This document shows, in pieces, positions 9,430-19,173 of a DNA stretch of 64,000 nucleotides. The notes under the pieces were generated by a model. That model made no database searches and had not been told where the DNA came from. It worked only from the letters and a program-made list of their open reading frames with translations. The DNA is taken from contig CAWBVG010000033.1 of assembly GCA_963792175.1 (NCBI GenBank), positions 1 through 64,000 on the forward strand. Direction: 5' to 3'. Source of the DNA: CAWBVG01 sp963792175 (lineage in GTDB: Bacteria > Acidobacteriota > Vicinamibacteria > Vicinamibacterales > CAVVIG01). Each line of letters starts with the position of its first letter. Position 1 is the first letter of the stretch. The translations under genes were made by a program, and so were the position numbers.

Positions 9430-12400
9430 AGAAGCCCTGCGGCTGCTGCGTCGGCCCTGCCGCGCCGGCGGACCCGGAGTACAACCGCCCCGGGCTGCCC
9501 ACGTTGAGCTACCGAGTTGGCACCTATGCGACGTTCCGCGAGCGGATGCTGGAGCGGTTGTCGAGCGTCAGCATCGATGTTGCCGCCGGCGCCGGCGGCG
9601 CGATCGACCGTCTCTATCCACTGAAGCGTCTCACGACGCGCCAGGCGAGCGACCCTTCGATCGCGCTCCTCGATGCCTGGGCCGTGCTCGCCGATGTCCT
9701 CACCTTCTACCAGGAACGGATCGCCAACGAAGGCTATCTGATCACCGCGACGGAGCGGCGGTCGGTGTTGGAGCTGGCGAAGCTGATCGGTTACCGGCCC
9801 AGACCAGGCGTGTCGGCGAGCGTGTTTCTCGCGTTCACGGTCAACGACGGCTTCGATGGGAAGATTCCCGACGGCACGCGCGCGCAGAGCGTGCCGGGCA
9901 CGGGCGAGACGGCGCAGTACTTCGAGACCAGTGTCACGCTGCCGGCGAAAGGCATCTGGAACAACCTGAAGCCACGCCTGACCCGCCCGCCCGTCATCTC
10001 GCCGCCGCCGGATCCGGATCTGCGAATCGACAACCACCTCGGCACCAACGCCGACCTCGTTGACAGCGTGTACTTCCAGGGCGTCGCGACGAACCTCAAA
10101 GCGGGAGACGCCCTGCTGCTGGTGCTGAGCGACGATCCGGATCAGCAGTTTCTCCGCGTCGCCGAGCGCGTCGATGCGCAGTCGGACGGCAACCGGACAC
10201 GGGTCGCGTTGCGCGAGACGGCGTTGACGCCGTCAGGAAACGTCGAGGCCGTCGTCCGGCAGGTTCGTCGACCGCTTCATCTCGGACGCGCCGAGCCAGT
10301 TCGCCGGAAGCGATCTCGCGACCCAGGCCGCCGCATTGCTGGGCCAGGTGCGGGATGCGGCGCTGCACGACTCGACGGGAGCCGCCGCTCTGAACTCGGT
10401 GCGCGAGATCGCCGCGCCGATCCAGACGCTGCACGACGTCGCTGTCGACCGGCAGTTCACGCGGGTCGAGATCTGGCTGCAGCATGTGCTGGACCTCTTG
10501 CCTGCGCTGACGGCCACGCTCACCGAATTCGCGGGCGGCGAGAACAACACGCCTCCACGCCCGATCCCGAGCCTCGCCGTGTCGAGCCTGGAGCGGCTGG
10601 CAACACTGCTGCCGGCGTTGTCACGGCCGGTTTCGGTGCAGCCGGCGAATCCAACCCGTCTCGCGCGCTCCACCGCTTCATCGTTCGCGTCGCACGCCGA
10701 CACGATGCCGCGGCTGATTGCGGCGTTGAACCCCGTGGCTGCGCCGCTCGTGTACCCGGCGTGGGGAAAGGTGCAACCGGAGCACATCCAGCTCCGCCAG
10801 TACGCCCTGCGCGCGAAGGCCGGTCTGTTCGCCAGCAATTTCCCCGGCGCCTCGACGTTCGTTCAGGACAAACCGATCAAGTTCACACCCGCCACGATCG
10901 CCAATTCCTGGGGTGATCTCCTGACGGCCAAGATGACATCGCTCGCCGTCATCGCGCTGGACGCCGTCTACGACAAAATCGTCGCCGACTCCTGGGTGGC
11001 CATCAGCCGTCCCGATTTCGATGCGGATCCCACGACAGACCGTCTGATCACGTACCACAAGGTCGCCGACGTTCAGACGATGGCGTTGGACACGACGACA
11101 GGATACGCAGCGAAGGTCAGCGTGCTCACGCTCGCTACGGCCTGGCTGACCGTGCCCGGCAACAAGGTCACCGACTTCAGGAGGCTCATCGAGCGGTCGT
11201 TTCTGCTTCGCGGCACCGTGGTCTACGCGCAGGCCGAGCCGCTGGATCTCTCCGAAGTGCCGCTGGACCGCGACATCTCGGGCGACAGCATCGAGCTCGA
11301 CTCTCTCTACAACGGCCTGGAACCCGGGAAATGGATCATCGTCTCTGGCGAGCGTACGGACATTCCGAACGTCACCGGCGTGAAGTCCAGCGAGCTGGCG
11401 ATGATCGCGGAAGTCACACAGGGCGCCGGGAAGGAGTCGTGTCTGCCGTTCCTTCCGGGCGTGATCCCGTTCGAGAGCTTGCTGTACATCAGCGATGCCA
11501 ACACCGATGGCGATCGACTCGTCGTCGGCGTGCCGACGCACGATCTGCAGAAGAGCCTTGCGCAAATCCCGATGCCGGCGCAGACCGACCAACAGTTTTG
11601 CGAGCGCGTGCAGCTTTGTCCCGGCGTCTTCGCCGACGCCTACGTGCCGACGGCGGCTGAGCGGACGGGTGCTTTCGCGGCGTTCGCCGATCAGCTGATC
11701 GATCCCGACCGCGTGCCGCGGCCGCAGCCTTTTCCGGGCGGCGTCATTCCGGCGAACCGTCTCGATGCGATCTTCGCGTGGCGAATCCGTCGGCTGATCA
11801 GCGGGTCCGAGACGGTCCACACCACGATTCAACTGGCGAACGCGCTGAACTATACCTACGACAGCGCCGACGTCCGCATCTACGCCAATGTCGTCAAAGC
11901 GACGCAAGGGCAGACGATCGGTGAGGTGCTCGGCGACGGCGATGCCGCGCAGGCGTTCCAGTCGCTGGCATTGCATCAGAAGCCGCTGACGTATGTGTCG
12001 GCGGCAACTCCGGAAGGCGCCGAGAGCACGCTGGTGGTGCGCGTCAACGAGATCGCGTGGCACGAGGCGGACGCGCTGATCGCTCTTGGTCCGACGGATC
12101 GATCGTATGTGACCGAGACCGACGATGACGATCAGGTCAGCGTCATCTTTGGCAACGGCGAGCATGGGGCACGCGTGCCGACGGGTTCCGCCAATATCAA
12201 GACCATCTACCGGTACGGCATCGGCAGGGCGGGCAACGTCAACGCCTGGCAGATCAGTCAGCTGGCCACGCATCCACTCGGCCTCCAGGGCGTGGTGAAT
12301 CCGCTGCCCGCGAACGGCGGTGCGGATCGGGATTCGATCGATCAGGCTCGCCGCAACGCGCCGCTCACCGTGACCGCGCTGGATCGCCTCGTGTCCATTC

Positions 12401-13020
12401 AGGATTACGCCGACTTCGCACGGACATTCGCGGGCATCGGCAAAGCGAGCGCCGTGAGACTCTCAGACGGCCGCGCGCAGCTCGTGCACCTGACGATCGC
12501 CGGCACAGGCGACATCGCCGTCGACCCCAGCTCGGACCTCTATCAGAACCTGGTGATCGCGCTCCAGTCGTTCGGCGACCCATTCCAGCCGGTGCAGGTC
12601 TGCTCGCGCCGGGTGAAGCTGCTCGTCATCAACGCCGGTGTGCGCATCAATCCGGATTTCGCGTGGGAATCGGTCGAGCCGAAAGTCCGTGCGGCGCTGC
12701 TGGCGGGCTTCGACATCGAGGCGCGCGATCTCGGTCAACCGGCATTTCTCAGCGAGGCAGTCGCGATGATGCAGGCGGTGGAAGGCGTCGCTTCAGTCGA
12801 TCCGCAGGTCTTCGACGCGGTCGCGGAGGACACGACAGCCGCGCAGCTGCTGCAGCTTGCGACGACGTTGACGGTGCGTCCGTTCGTGGCGGCGGAGATC
12901 GCGCGTCTGGATCCGGCCGCCGGCACCGAGAACCCGTGCGGGCGCATACGGCCGGCGGACCTGGTGTTCCTGACGCCGGATCTGCCAGCAACGCTGATTC
13001 TCACGGAGATCGGAGGGTGA
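9426..13020 (+). CDS. Large baseplate assembly protein (Afp12-like), second copy
   Basis: About 1,198 residues with one frame break near 10258 (restored sequence FVDRFISDAPSQFAGSDLAT). The N-terminus MKKPCGCCVG is followed by PGLPTLSYRVGTYATFRERM, RQASDPSIALLDAWAVLADV and FYQERIANEGYL, the same block as in the first copy in a more diverged form, so the two are distant paralogues with different ring positions. Near the C-terminus: YVTETDDDDQVSVIFGNGEH, YRYGIGRAGNV and RRVKLLVINAGVRI. Starts on the ATG of an ATGA overlap with the previous gene. Confidence 0.85.
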
Positions 13021-13021
13021 C

Positions 13022-15145
13022 GTGCCCTGTCTGACGCAAGATCCCGATCGCCTCTACGAGCTCGTGCCGGTCGTCTACCGGCTGCGCGATGCAGACCAGG
13101 GCTATCCGCTGAAGGCGTTCCTGCGCGTCATCGCCGAGCAGGTGAACCTCGTGGAGCGCGACATCGCCGCGCTCTACGACAACTGGTTCATCGAAACGTG
13201 CGCCGATTGGGTGGTCCCGTACATCGGCAGCCTGATCAACTACCAGGCCGTGCACGACGCCGGAGAGCCCACTGCCGGCGGCGGCGCGGCGACCGCCGTC
13301 CGCAATCGCATCCTGTTTCCGCGACGCGAAGTGGCGAATACCGTGCTGTTGCGGCGGCGCAAAGGCACCCTGGCGGCGCTCCAGGAGGTCGCGACCGCGA
13401 CGTCCGGCTGGCCGACGAGAGTGGTCGAAATCGGTCGCCAGCTCGGCTTCACGCAGAACATCGGGTATCTGCATCCCGCGCGCGGGCGCACCATCGACCT
13501 GCGCGAGGGCGCCGTCCTCGATGAACTTCAAACGGCCTTCAACACGGCCGCGCGAACGATCGACATACGCCGGGGCGGGTGGACGGCGGTGGACGTGCGC
13601 GCCTACGTATGGCGTCTGCGCCCGTACTCGATTACCGAGACGCCGGCCTACTGCTACGAGGAGGCGAGCCCGAACAGTTTTCTGTTCAACCCACTGGGCA
13701 TCGACACGCCGCTGTTCACGCGGCCGCAGCCAACCACGGGCATCCCGGGCGCGCTCAACCTGCCGACGCCAATCACGAGGCGCAGCCTCCAACACATCGC
13801 CGACTACTACGGAGAGGGCAAGAGCTTCCAGATCTGGCAGGGAAAGCCGCTGCAGCCGGTGCCGCCGGAGCAGATCGTGCCCGCCGATTTGACGGACTGG
13901 ACATATCGCCCGCTGCCGGGACAAGTGGCCGTCGATCCGGAGTTGGGCCGCATCGCCTTCCCGCCCACGGCGTCCCGAAAGCAGGGCGTGTGGGTGTCGT
14001 ATCACTACGCGTTCAGCGCGGACATGGGCGGCGGGGAGTACGAGCGCGAGCTGCCGGAACCCGGTGGCACCGTCGTGTATTGCGTCGGCGACGGCGAAGC
14101 GTTCACACGCATCGGCGATGCCCTCGCGCAGTGGCAGGCGGACAAACCGCCGGCGGCAGCCATCGAGCTGACCGATAGCGGCGTCCATGTCGAGCCGATC
14201 CGGATCTCGCTGGGCGCCGGTCAACAGCTCGTGCTCCGGGCCCGCAACGGCGCGCGACCGGTGATTCGGATGCTCGACTGGCAGAACGCGCTGCCCGACA
14301 GCTTGTCCGTTTACGGCGAGGCCGGCAGCTGGTTCACGCTAGACGGCATCGTCGTCGTCGGTCGGGGCGTGCAGCTGGACGGCGAGATGGCGGGCGCCGT
14401 GATCCGGCACGCGACGCTCGTGCCCGGGTGGGCGATGCACTGCGACTGCGAGCCGACGCGACCGACGGAGCCCAGCGTGGAGGTGAACGGGGACGTCGGC
14501 TGCCTGACGATCGATCACGCCATCACCGGCGCGATCGAGGTGAACCGCGACCAGGTGCGCAGCGATCCGGTGGCCATCCGCATCCGCGACAGCATCGTCG
14601 ACGCGACCAGCACCGAGCGCACGGCGATCATCGGACCCGGCAGCCTCTGCGCGCACGCGAACCTCACGGTCGCGCGCAGCACCATCTTCGGGCAGATCGA
14701 GGTCCTCGCTATCGAACTGGCCGAGAACAGCATTCTCATGGGGTCGATCCGGGTCTGCCGGCGCCAGCGGGGCTGCCTGCGCTTCTGCTATGTGACGCCC
14801 GGCTCGCGCACGCCGCGTCGATACGCGTGCCAGCCCGATCTCGTCGACGCTGCCGTGGTGGACCTGTTCACGAAGGGTGAAATCACGGCAGCCGAGCGCG
14901 ACGTGCTGCGCGACCGTGAGCGTTTGCGCGTGGAGCCGGAATTCAACAGCTCGCGCTACGGCGATCCGACGTACGGCCAACTGGCCGATTCCTGCGCGCC
15001 GGAGATCACGCGCGGCGCCGAGGACCAGTCGGAGATGGGCGCGTTTCACGATCTGTATCAGCCGCAGCGGGCGGCCAACCTGCGCGCGCGGCTCGCGGAG
15101 TTTGCGCCGGCGAGCATCGAGACGGTGGTGGAGTACGCCACATAG
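13022..15145 (+). CDS. eCIS tail protein with gpI-like N-terminus and beta-helix
   Basis: 707 residues, GTG start one base after the previous stop. The N-terminal 100 residues (DRLYELVPVVYRLRDADQGY, LKAFLRVIAEQVNLVERDI, DWVVPYIGSLINY) are typical of the phage-tail protein I family that joins baseplate wedges to fibres. The middle (FTLDGIVVVGRGVQLDGEMA, IRIRDSIVDATS, SLCAHANLTVARSTIFGQIE, ENSILMGSIRVCRR) reads as a right-handed beta-helix, and the C-terminus (SEMGAFHDLYQPQRAANLRA) is conserved in eCIS loci. The helix may present or mimic a fibre; no separate fibre gene is visible in the window. Confidence 0.75.
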   Translation: MPCLTQDPDRLYELVPVVYRLRDADQGYPLKAFLRVIAEQVNLVERDIAALYDNWFIETCADWVVPYIGSLINYQAVHDAGEPTAGGGAATAVRNRILFPRREVANTVLLRRRKGTLAALQEVATATSGWPTRVVEIGRQLGFTQNIGYLHPARGRTIDLREGAVLDELQTAFNTAARTIDIRRGGWTAVDVRAYVWRLRPYSITETPAYCYEEASPNSFLFNPLGIDTPLFTRPQPTTGIPGALNLPTPITRRSLQHIADYYGEGKSFQIWQGKPLQPVPPEQIVPADLTDWTYRPLPGQVAVDPELGRIAFPPTASRKQGVWVSYHYAFSADMGGGEYERELPEPGGTVVYCVGDGEAFTRIGDALAQWQADKPPAAAIELTDSGVHVEPIRISLGAGQQLVLRARNGARPVIRMLDWQNALPDSLSVYGEAGSWFTLDGIVVVGRGVQLDGEMAGAVIRHATLVPGWAMHCDCEPTRPTEPSVEVNGDVGCLTIDHAITGAIEVNRDQVRSDPVAIRIRDSIVDATSTERTAIIGPGSLCAHANLTVARSTIFGQIEVLAIELAENSILMGSIRVCRRQRGCLRFCYVTPGSRTPRRYACQPDLVDAAVVDLFTKGEITAAERDVLRDRERLRVEPEFNSSRYGDPTYGQLADSCAPEITRGAEDQSEMGAFHDLYQPQRAANLRARLAEFAPASIETVVEYAT

Positions 15146-15154
15146 GGAGCGATC

Positions 15155-16726
15155 ATGAAGGCCGACCTGACACGCAATACGTTCCACCCGGGCAAGCATT
15201 TCGCGCGCGTGCTCATGCAGCAGGGGCGCGTGCAGCTGGATGCCGACTGGAACGAGCAGAGCGCCATACTGCTGCGCTATCTTCAGGCGCTCGCGACCGA
15301 CATCATCGGCCCGCGCGGTGGACCGGCGGACAACTGCGGCTTCGTGATCTCGCCGTTGACGGCCGCAAAAGCGGTCTTGAACGATTTTCGCATCAGCGCC
15401 GGGCGCTACTACGTCGATGGCATCCTCTGCGAGGCGGACGCCGCGCCGGTGGCCGCGGCGATCGCATCGGCCGCGAAGCCGAAGCAGGTTGTCGTCGCGT
15501 CGTGGACCGTCGACGGCCTCGAGTTCGCGGGCGGTCAGTTCGTCGAGGTGTCGAACGCCGATGGGTCGAAGCATGCGGTCGTGCAGATTGTCGACATCGA
15601 TCGGGCCACGAGCACGCTGACGCTCGACACGGACGTCAGCGCGCTGAACGTCGCAAGGCTGCGGCGTGTGCTGACATATCTGACGCAGCGCGACCTGGCC
15701 AGCGCCGCGCCTCTCGCGCAGGGCAGCCTCTTCGTGTATCTCGACGTCTGGGAACGCGTCATCACCTACGCCGAGGACGATGCGATTCGCGAAGTGGCGC
15801 TGAACGGCGCCGATACGGCCGCGCGCACGAAGGTCGTCTGCCAGGTGAAAGTGATGGCGCAAGACGCCGCCGTGCCCGATCCGACGACGCTCATCGATCC
15901 GCCGAACCGCGGGTTTCTCAAGGCGTGTTCGGTCAAGACCGCCGCATCATCGGATCCCTGCATCATCGCGCCGAACGCGCGCTATCGCGGGGCGGAGAAC
16001 CAGTTGTATCGCGTCGAAGTGCACACCGGCAACCTCGACGCCGCGGGGAATCCGCTCACGCCGACGTTCAAGTGGTCGCGCGAGAACGGATCGGTCGTCT
16101 TCCCGATTTCGCGCAGCGCCGGCGCGAACGGCTTCGTGCTCGAAAGCCTCGGACGCGATGACCGCTTCGGCCTCTCGGAGGGCGATTGGGTGGAGGTTCA
16201 GGACGATGAGTCGGTGCTGCTGAATCGCGCGGAGAAGCTGCTGCAGGTACAGTCGATCGATCGCCCGGGCCTGACCGTCCGGCTCTCGGGAAGCGTCGGC
16301 TCGAACACCGGCAAGGCGGCCGACAAGCATCCGTTGTTGCGCCGCTGGGATCAGAAGGCTGGAGATCCGGCCGAGGGCGGGCTCGATCTAGGCCCCGACA
16401 ACGCGGCGCTGATCAGCGAGGGCGAATGGCTCGAACTGGAAAGCGGCGTGCAGATCCAGTTCCAGCCGCCGGCCGCCGGCGAGCCGGATGCCGTGTATCG
16501 CACCGGCGATTACTGGTCCATCGCGGCGCGCGTGACGACCGGCGATGTCGAGTGGCCGACCGAGTCTGCAGTCGACAGCCAGAACAATCCCGCCCCCTCG
16601 CCGGTGGCGTTGCCGCCTGAAGGTGTGACGCATCACTATGCGCCGCTGGCTGACATCACAATCGACGCCACCAAGCTGAAAGTGACGACAGGGCGAACCC
16701 GATCTTTTCCACCGCTGCTGCCGTAG
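15155..16726 (+). CDS. DUF6519 protein, terminal gene of the eCIS operon
   Basis: 523 residues. It opens with MKADLTRNTFHPGKHFARVL and MQQGRVQLDADWNEQSAILL, the diagnostic start of DUF6519, a family found with eCIS baseplate genes in Actinobacteria, Chloroflexi and Acidobacteria. Further matches to the family layout are DIIGPRGGPADNCGF, FRISAGRYYVDGILCEAD, LFVYLDVWERVITYAEDD and YRVEVHTGNLD with FKWSRENGSVVFPI. The biochemical role is not known; a structural or baseplate-decorating role is likely. ATG 15155 is 9 bp after the previous stop, with GGAGCGATC upstream. Confidence 0.8.
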   Translation: MKADLTRNTFHPGKHFARVLMQQGRVQLDADWNEQSAILLRYLQALATDIIGPRGGPADNCGFVISPLTAAKAVLNDFRISAGRYYVDGILCEADAAPVAAAIASAAKPKQVVVASWTVDGLEFAGGQFVEVSNADGSKHAVVQIVDIDRATSTLTLDTDVSALNVARLRRVLTYLTQRDLASAAPLAQGSLFVYLDVWERVITYAEDDAIREVALNGADTAARTKVVCQVKVMAQDAAVPDPTTLIDPPNRGFLKACSVKTAASSDPCIIAPNARYRGAENQLYRVEVHTGNLDAAGNPLTPTFKWSRENGSVVFPISRSAGANGFVLESLGRDDRFGLSEGDWVEVQDDESVLLNRAEKLLQVQSIDRPGLTVRLSGSVGSNTGKAADKHPLLRRWDQKAGDPAEGGLDLGPDNAALISEGEWLELESGVQIQFQPPAAGEPDAVYRTGDYWSIAARVTTGDVEWPTESAVDSQNNPAPSPVALPPEGVTHHYAPLADITIDATKLKVTTGRTRSFPPLLP

Positions 16727-16736
16727 TCACAAACTG

Positions 16737-17684
16737 TTGTCAGGCACATCCATCAAGCCAGCGCTCGCCGCGGTTTGTGTTGCCCTGCTCCTCACGACCA
16801 CACCTGCGGTTGCTCAGGATCTCGGACACAAGCTGCCGGGCCTGCTCGGACTCGACGCCGCCAGGATACCTGAGCCCGGGCTCTATCTCGTCGATCGCCT
16901 CGCGAGTTACGAAGCAGATGAACTACGGGATCGTGATGGACACCTCATTCCCACGGCGCCCTTCACTCTCCTCGGTACGGCCAATGCCTTCGGTGCCTGG
17001 TACACGACCAGAGTCTCGCAGAGCAGCGTGTTCCTCACGATAACGGTGGGCTGGCCGATCGCGCGAATCAAACGAGATGTCGAGAATCGTCCCGAGGCGG
17101 CTATCGACCGCTTCGGATTGGCTGATCCGTATATCCAGCCCGTCAGATTGGGCTGGCGCAACGAGCGCTCCGATGTGGTGACGTCCTACGGCATCTACCT
17201 GCCGACGGACCGGTCCCCGCTCGCAGGTGGCAAGGGAGTCAGCTCCGGACAGGTCACTCACGAATTCTCAGGTGGGGGTTCTGTCTATTTCAAAGACAGA
17301 ACGACCTTCGTGACGGCGATTGCCAGCTATCAGCTGAACATGCGCCAACGGGGAATTGACGTGACACGTGGCGACGCGATTCAAATCGAGGGAGGAATGG
17401 GGAAAAAGATGTTCGGAGAACTGGCGGAAGCCGGACTTGCAGGCTTCGCGTTCTGGCAGGTGCGCGACGACCGAGGAGCGGACCTGCCACCTGTGCTTCG
17501 CGGAGCCCGCGATCGAGTGTATGGGCTTGGACCGGAAGCGGCCATCCTGCTCAAGGCGATTCGTGGACAGGTCCGCGTACGCTACGAATGGGACATCGGC
17601 GCACGTGCGAGACCACAAGGTCACATCTTCGTCGCCGGTCTCAATTTCTTCCTCGCACAGCGTGGCAAGCCGGCAGGATCTTGA
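16737..17684 (+). CDS. Outer-membrane barrel protein of the MetA-pathway/SphA type
   Basis: 315 residues with a TTG start and a clear signal peptide (AAVCVALLLTTTPAVAQ). The mature part matches the phenol-degradation MetA / SphA barrel family: EPGLYLVDRLASYEADELRD, LTITVGWPIARIKRDVE, GLADPYIQPVRLGWRN, YGIYLPTDRSP, FSGGGSVYFKDRTTFVTAIA, and a final GHIFVAGLNFFLAQ strand. It is only 10 bp from the last eCIS gene on the same strand, yet its G+C and style are those of a normal chromosomal gene; it may be cotranscribed but I see no reason to call it a system component. Substrate unknown. Confidence 0.65.
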   Translation: MSGTSIKPALAAVCVALLLTTTPAVAQDLGHKLPGLLGLDAARIPEPGLYLVDRLASYEADELRDRDGHLIPTAPFTLLGTANAFGAWYTTRVSQSSVFLTITVGWPIARIKRDVENRPEAAIDRFGLADPYIQPVRLGWRNERSDVVTSYGIYLPTDRSPLAGGKGVSSGQVTHEFSGGGSVYFKDRTTFVTAIASYQLNMRQRGIDVTRGDAIQIEGGMGKKMFGELAEAGLAGFAFWQVRDDRGADLPPVLRGARDRVYGLGPEAAILLKAIRGQVRVRYEWDIGARARPQGHIFVAGLNFFLAQRGKPAGS

Positions 17685-17699
17685 TCGCTCTGTCGAACC

Positions 17700-19091
17700 T
17701 TACACGATCCCCGTCAGGTAGTAGACGGCGATCATGAAGAAGACGGCGCTCGTCTTGATGCAGGTAATCGCGAAGATGTCGGGGTAGGACTGGCGATGCG
17801 ACAGGCCGGTGATGGCCAGCAGCGTGATGATCGCCCCGTTGTGCGGCAGCGTATCCATTCCGCCGGAGGCCATCGCCGCCACGCGATGGAGGACCTCGAA
17901 CGGGATGTTCGCCGCCAGCGCGGACGCCTTGAACTGATCCGCCATCGCCGCGAGCGCGAGGCTCAATCCGCCCGACGCCGATCCAGTCATGCCGGCCAGC
18001 GTCGTCACCGTGATGGCCTCGTTCACGAGCGGGTTCGAGATGTTCTTCAGCGTCAGCTGAATCGCCGCGAATCCAGGCAGCGCGGCGATGACCGCGCCGA
18101 AGCCGTACTCAGATGCCGTGTTCACGGCGGCCAGCAGGCAGCCCGATACCGCGGTCTGACTGCTCTTGACGAACGCGGCCGCGATGCGCCGCCACGCGAA
18201 CAGCGTCACGGTCGCGATGCCTAGCACCAGCGCCGCTTCGACCGCCCAGATCCCCACCTGCCTCGACACCTCGATTGCCAGCGGTTTCGCCGCCGGCGTC
18301 AGCGCCAGCGTCGCGGTCGGTCCGTACCATCGCGGGATGTAGATCGTGAACAGGATGTTCGTCACCGCCACGACCGCCAGCGGCAGAAAGGCGAGGAAGG
18401 GCGACACCGCGGCCGTCGCCTCGACCGGCTCCGGCTCGTTGAAGTGGACGAGCCCGTAGCCTTCGTCTGACACCGCCGCCGTTCGCCGCCGCCAGTCGAG
18501 ATACAGCATGCCGACGACGAAGATGAAGGCGCCGCCGATTGGCCCCAGAATCGGCGCGGCCATCGTCGTCGTCCCGAAGAACGTGGTCGGAATGATGTTC
18601 TGAATCTGAGGGCTGCCGGGTATGGCGTCCATCGCAAACGTGTAGGAGCCGAGCGCGATCGTCGCCGGGATGAATCGCTTCGGAATGTTGGCTTCGCGAA
18701 ACAGCTCGGCGGCGAACGGATACACGGCGAACGCAATGACGATGACCGACACGCCGCCGTAGACCATCAGCGCGCAGATCGTCACGATGCCGAGCATCGC
18801 GCGTCCGCGTCCCGTGAGATGGCTGATGCCGGCGGCGATCGCCTTCGCGAAGCCAGAGACCTCGATCAACTTGCCGAAGAGCGCGCCGAGCAGGAATACC
18901 GGAAAGTAGTTCCTGAGAAACGTCGCCATGCTGTCCATGAAGAGCGCGCTGTAGGCGGGCAGCACCGCGCCGGGCACCGTCAGCAGCACTGCCGCGAGGG
19001 CGGCGACCGGCGCGAACAGAATGACGCTATATCCCCGATAGGCGACGAGGATGAGAAAACCGAGCGCGAGCAGCGAGATGATGACGCTCAT
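17700..19091 (-). CDS. GntP-family permease (H+/organic acid symporter)
   Basis: 463 residues with about 12-13 hydrophobic segments. The GntP signatures are present: TFLRNYFPVFLLGALFGKLI, VYGGVSVIVIAFAVYPFA, ATIALGSYTFAMDAIPGSPQ, GFAAIQLTLKNISNPLVNEA and GSASGGLSLALAAMADQ, ending with MASGGMDTLPHNGAIITLLA. Members take up gluconate, 3-hydroxybutyrate or similar hydroxy-acids by proton symport; the substrate cannot be read here. It is convergent with the barrel gene (15 bp) and lies downstream of the tricorn gene on the same strand, separated by an AACTTTT tract. Confidence 0.85.
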   Translation of the reverse strand: MSVIISLLALGFLILVAYRGYSVILFAPVAALAAVLLTVPGAVLPAYSALFMDSMATFLRNYFPVFLLGALFGKLIEVSGFAKAIAAGISHLTGRGRAMLGIVTICALMVYGGVSVIVIAFAVYPFAAELFREANIPKRFIPATIALGSYTFAMDAIPGSPQIQNIIPTTFFGTTTMAAPILGPIGGAFIFVVGMLYLDWRRRTAAVSDEGYGLVHFNEPEPVEATAAVSPFLAFLPLAVVAVTNILFTIYIPRWYGPTATLALTPAAKPLAIEVSRQVGIWAVEAALVLGIATVTLFAWRRIAAAFVKSSQTAVSGCLLAAVNTASEYGFGAVIAALPGFAAIQLTLKNISNPLVNEAITVTTLAGMTGSASGGLSLALAAMADQFKASALAANIPFEVLHRVAAMASGGMDTLPHNGAIITLLAITGLSHRQSYPDIFAITCIKTSAVFFMIAVYYLTGIV

Positions 19092-19123
19092 GGATGGCCG
19101 ATGATATGCCGTCCACGAGTTCT

Positions 19124-19173
19124 ACCTTTTAACTTTAACTTTTAACTTTTATCTTTTCAGTTTTAACTTTTCT
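19124..19173. repeat. AACTTTT iterated A/T tract at the tricorn gene 3' end
   Basis: Five near-copies of the 7-bp unit AACTTTT on the + strand in an otherwise G+C-rich region. It begins within the last codons of the tricorn protease gene (stop TAA at 19165-19163 on the - strand is supplied by the tract) and runs to within about 35 bp of the next gene's start. One member of the window-wide family of gene-end tracts. Confidence 0.8.
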
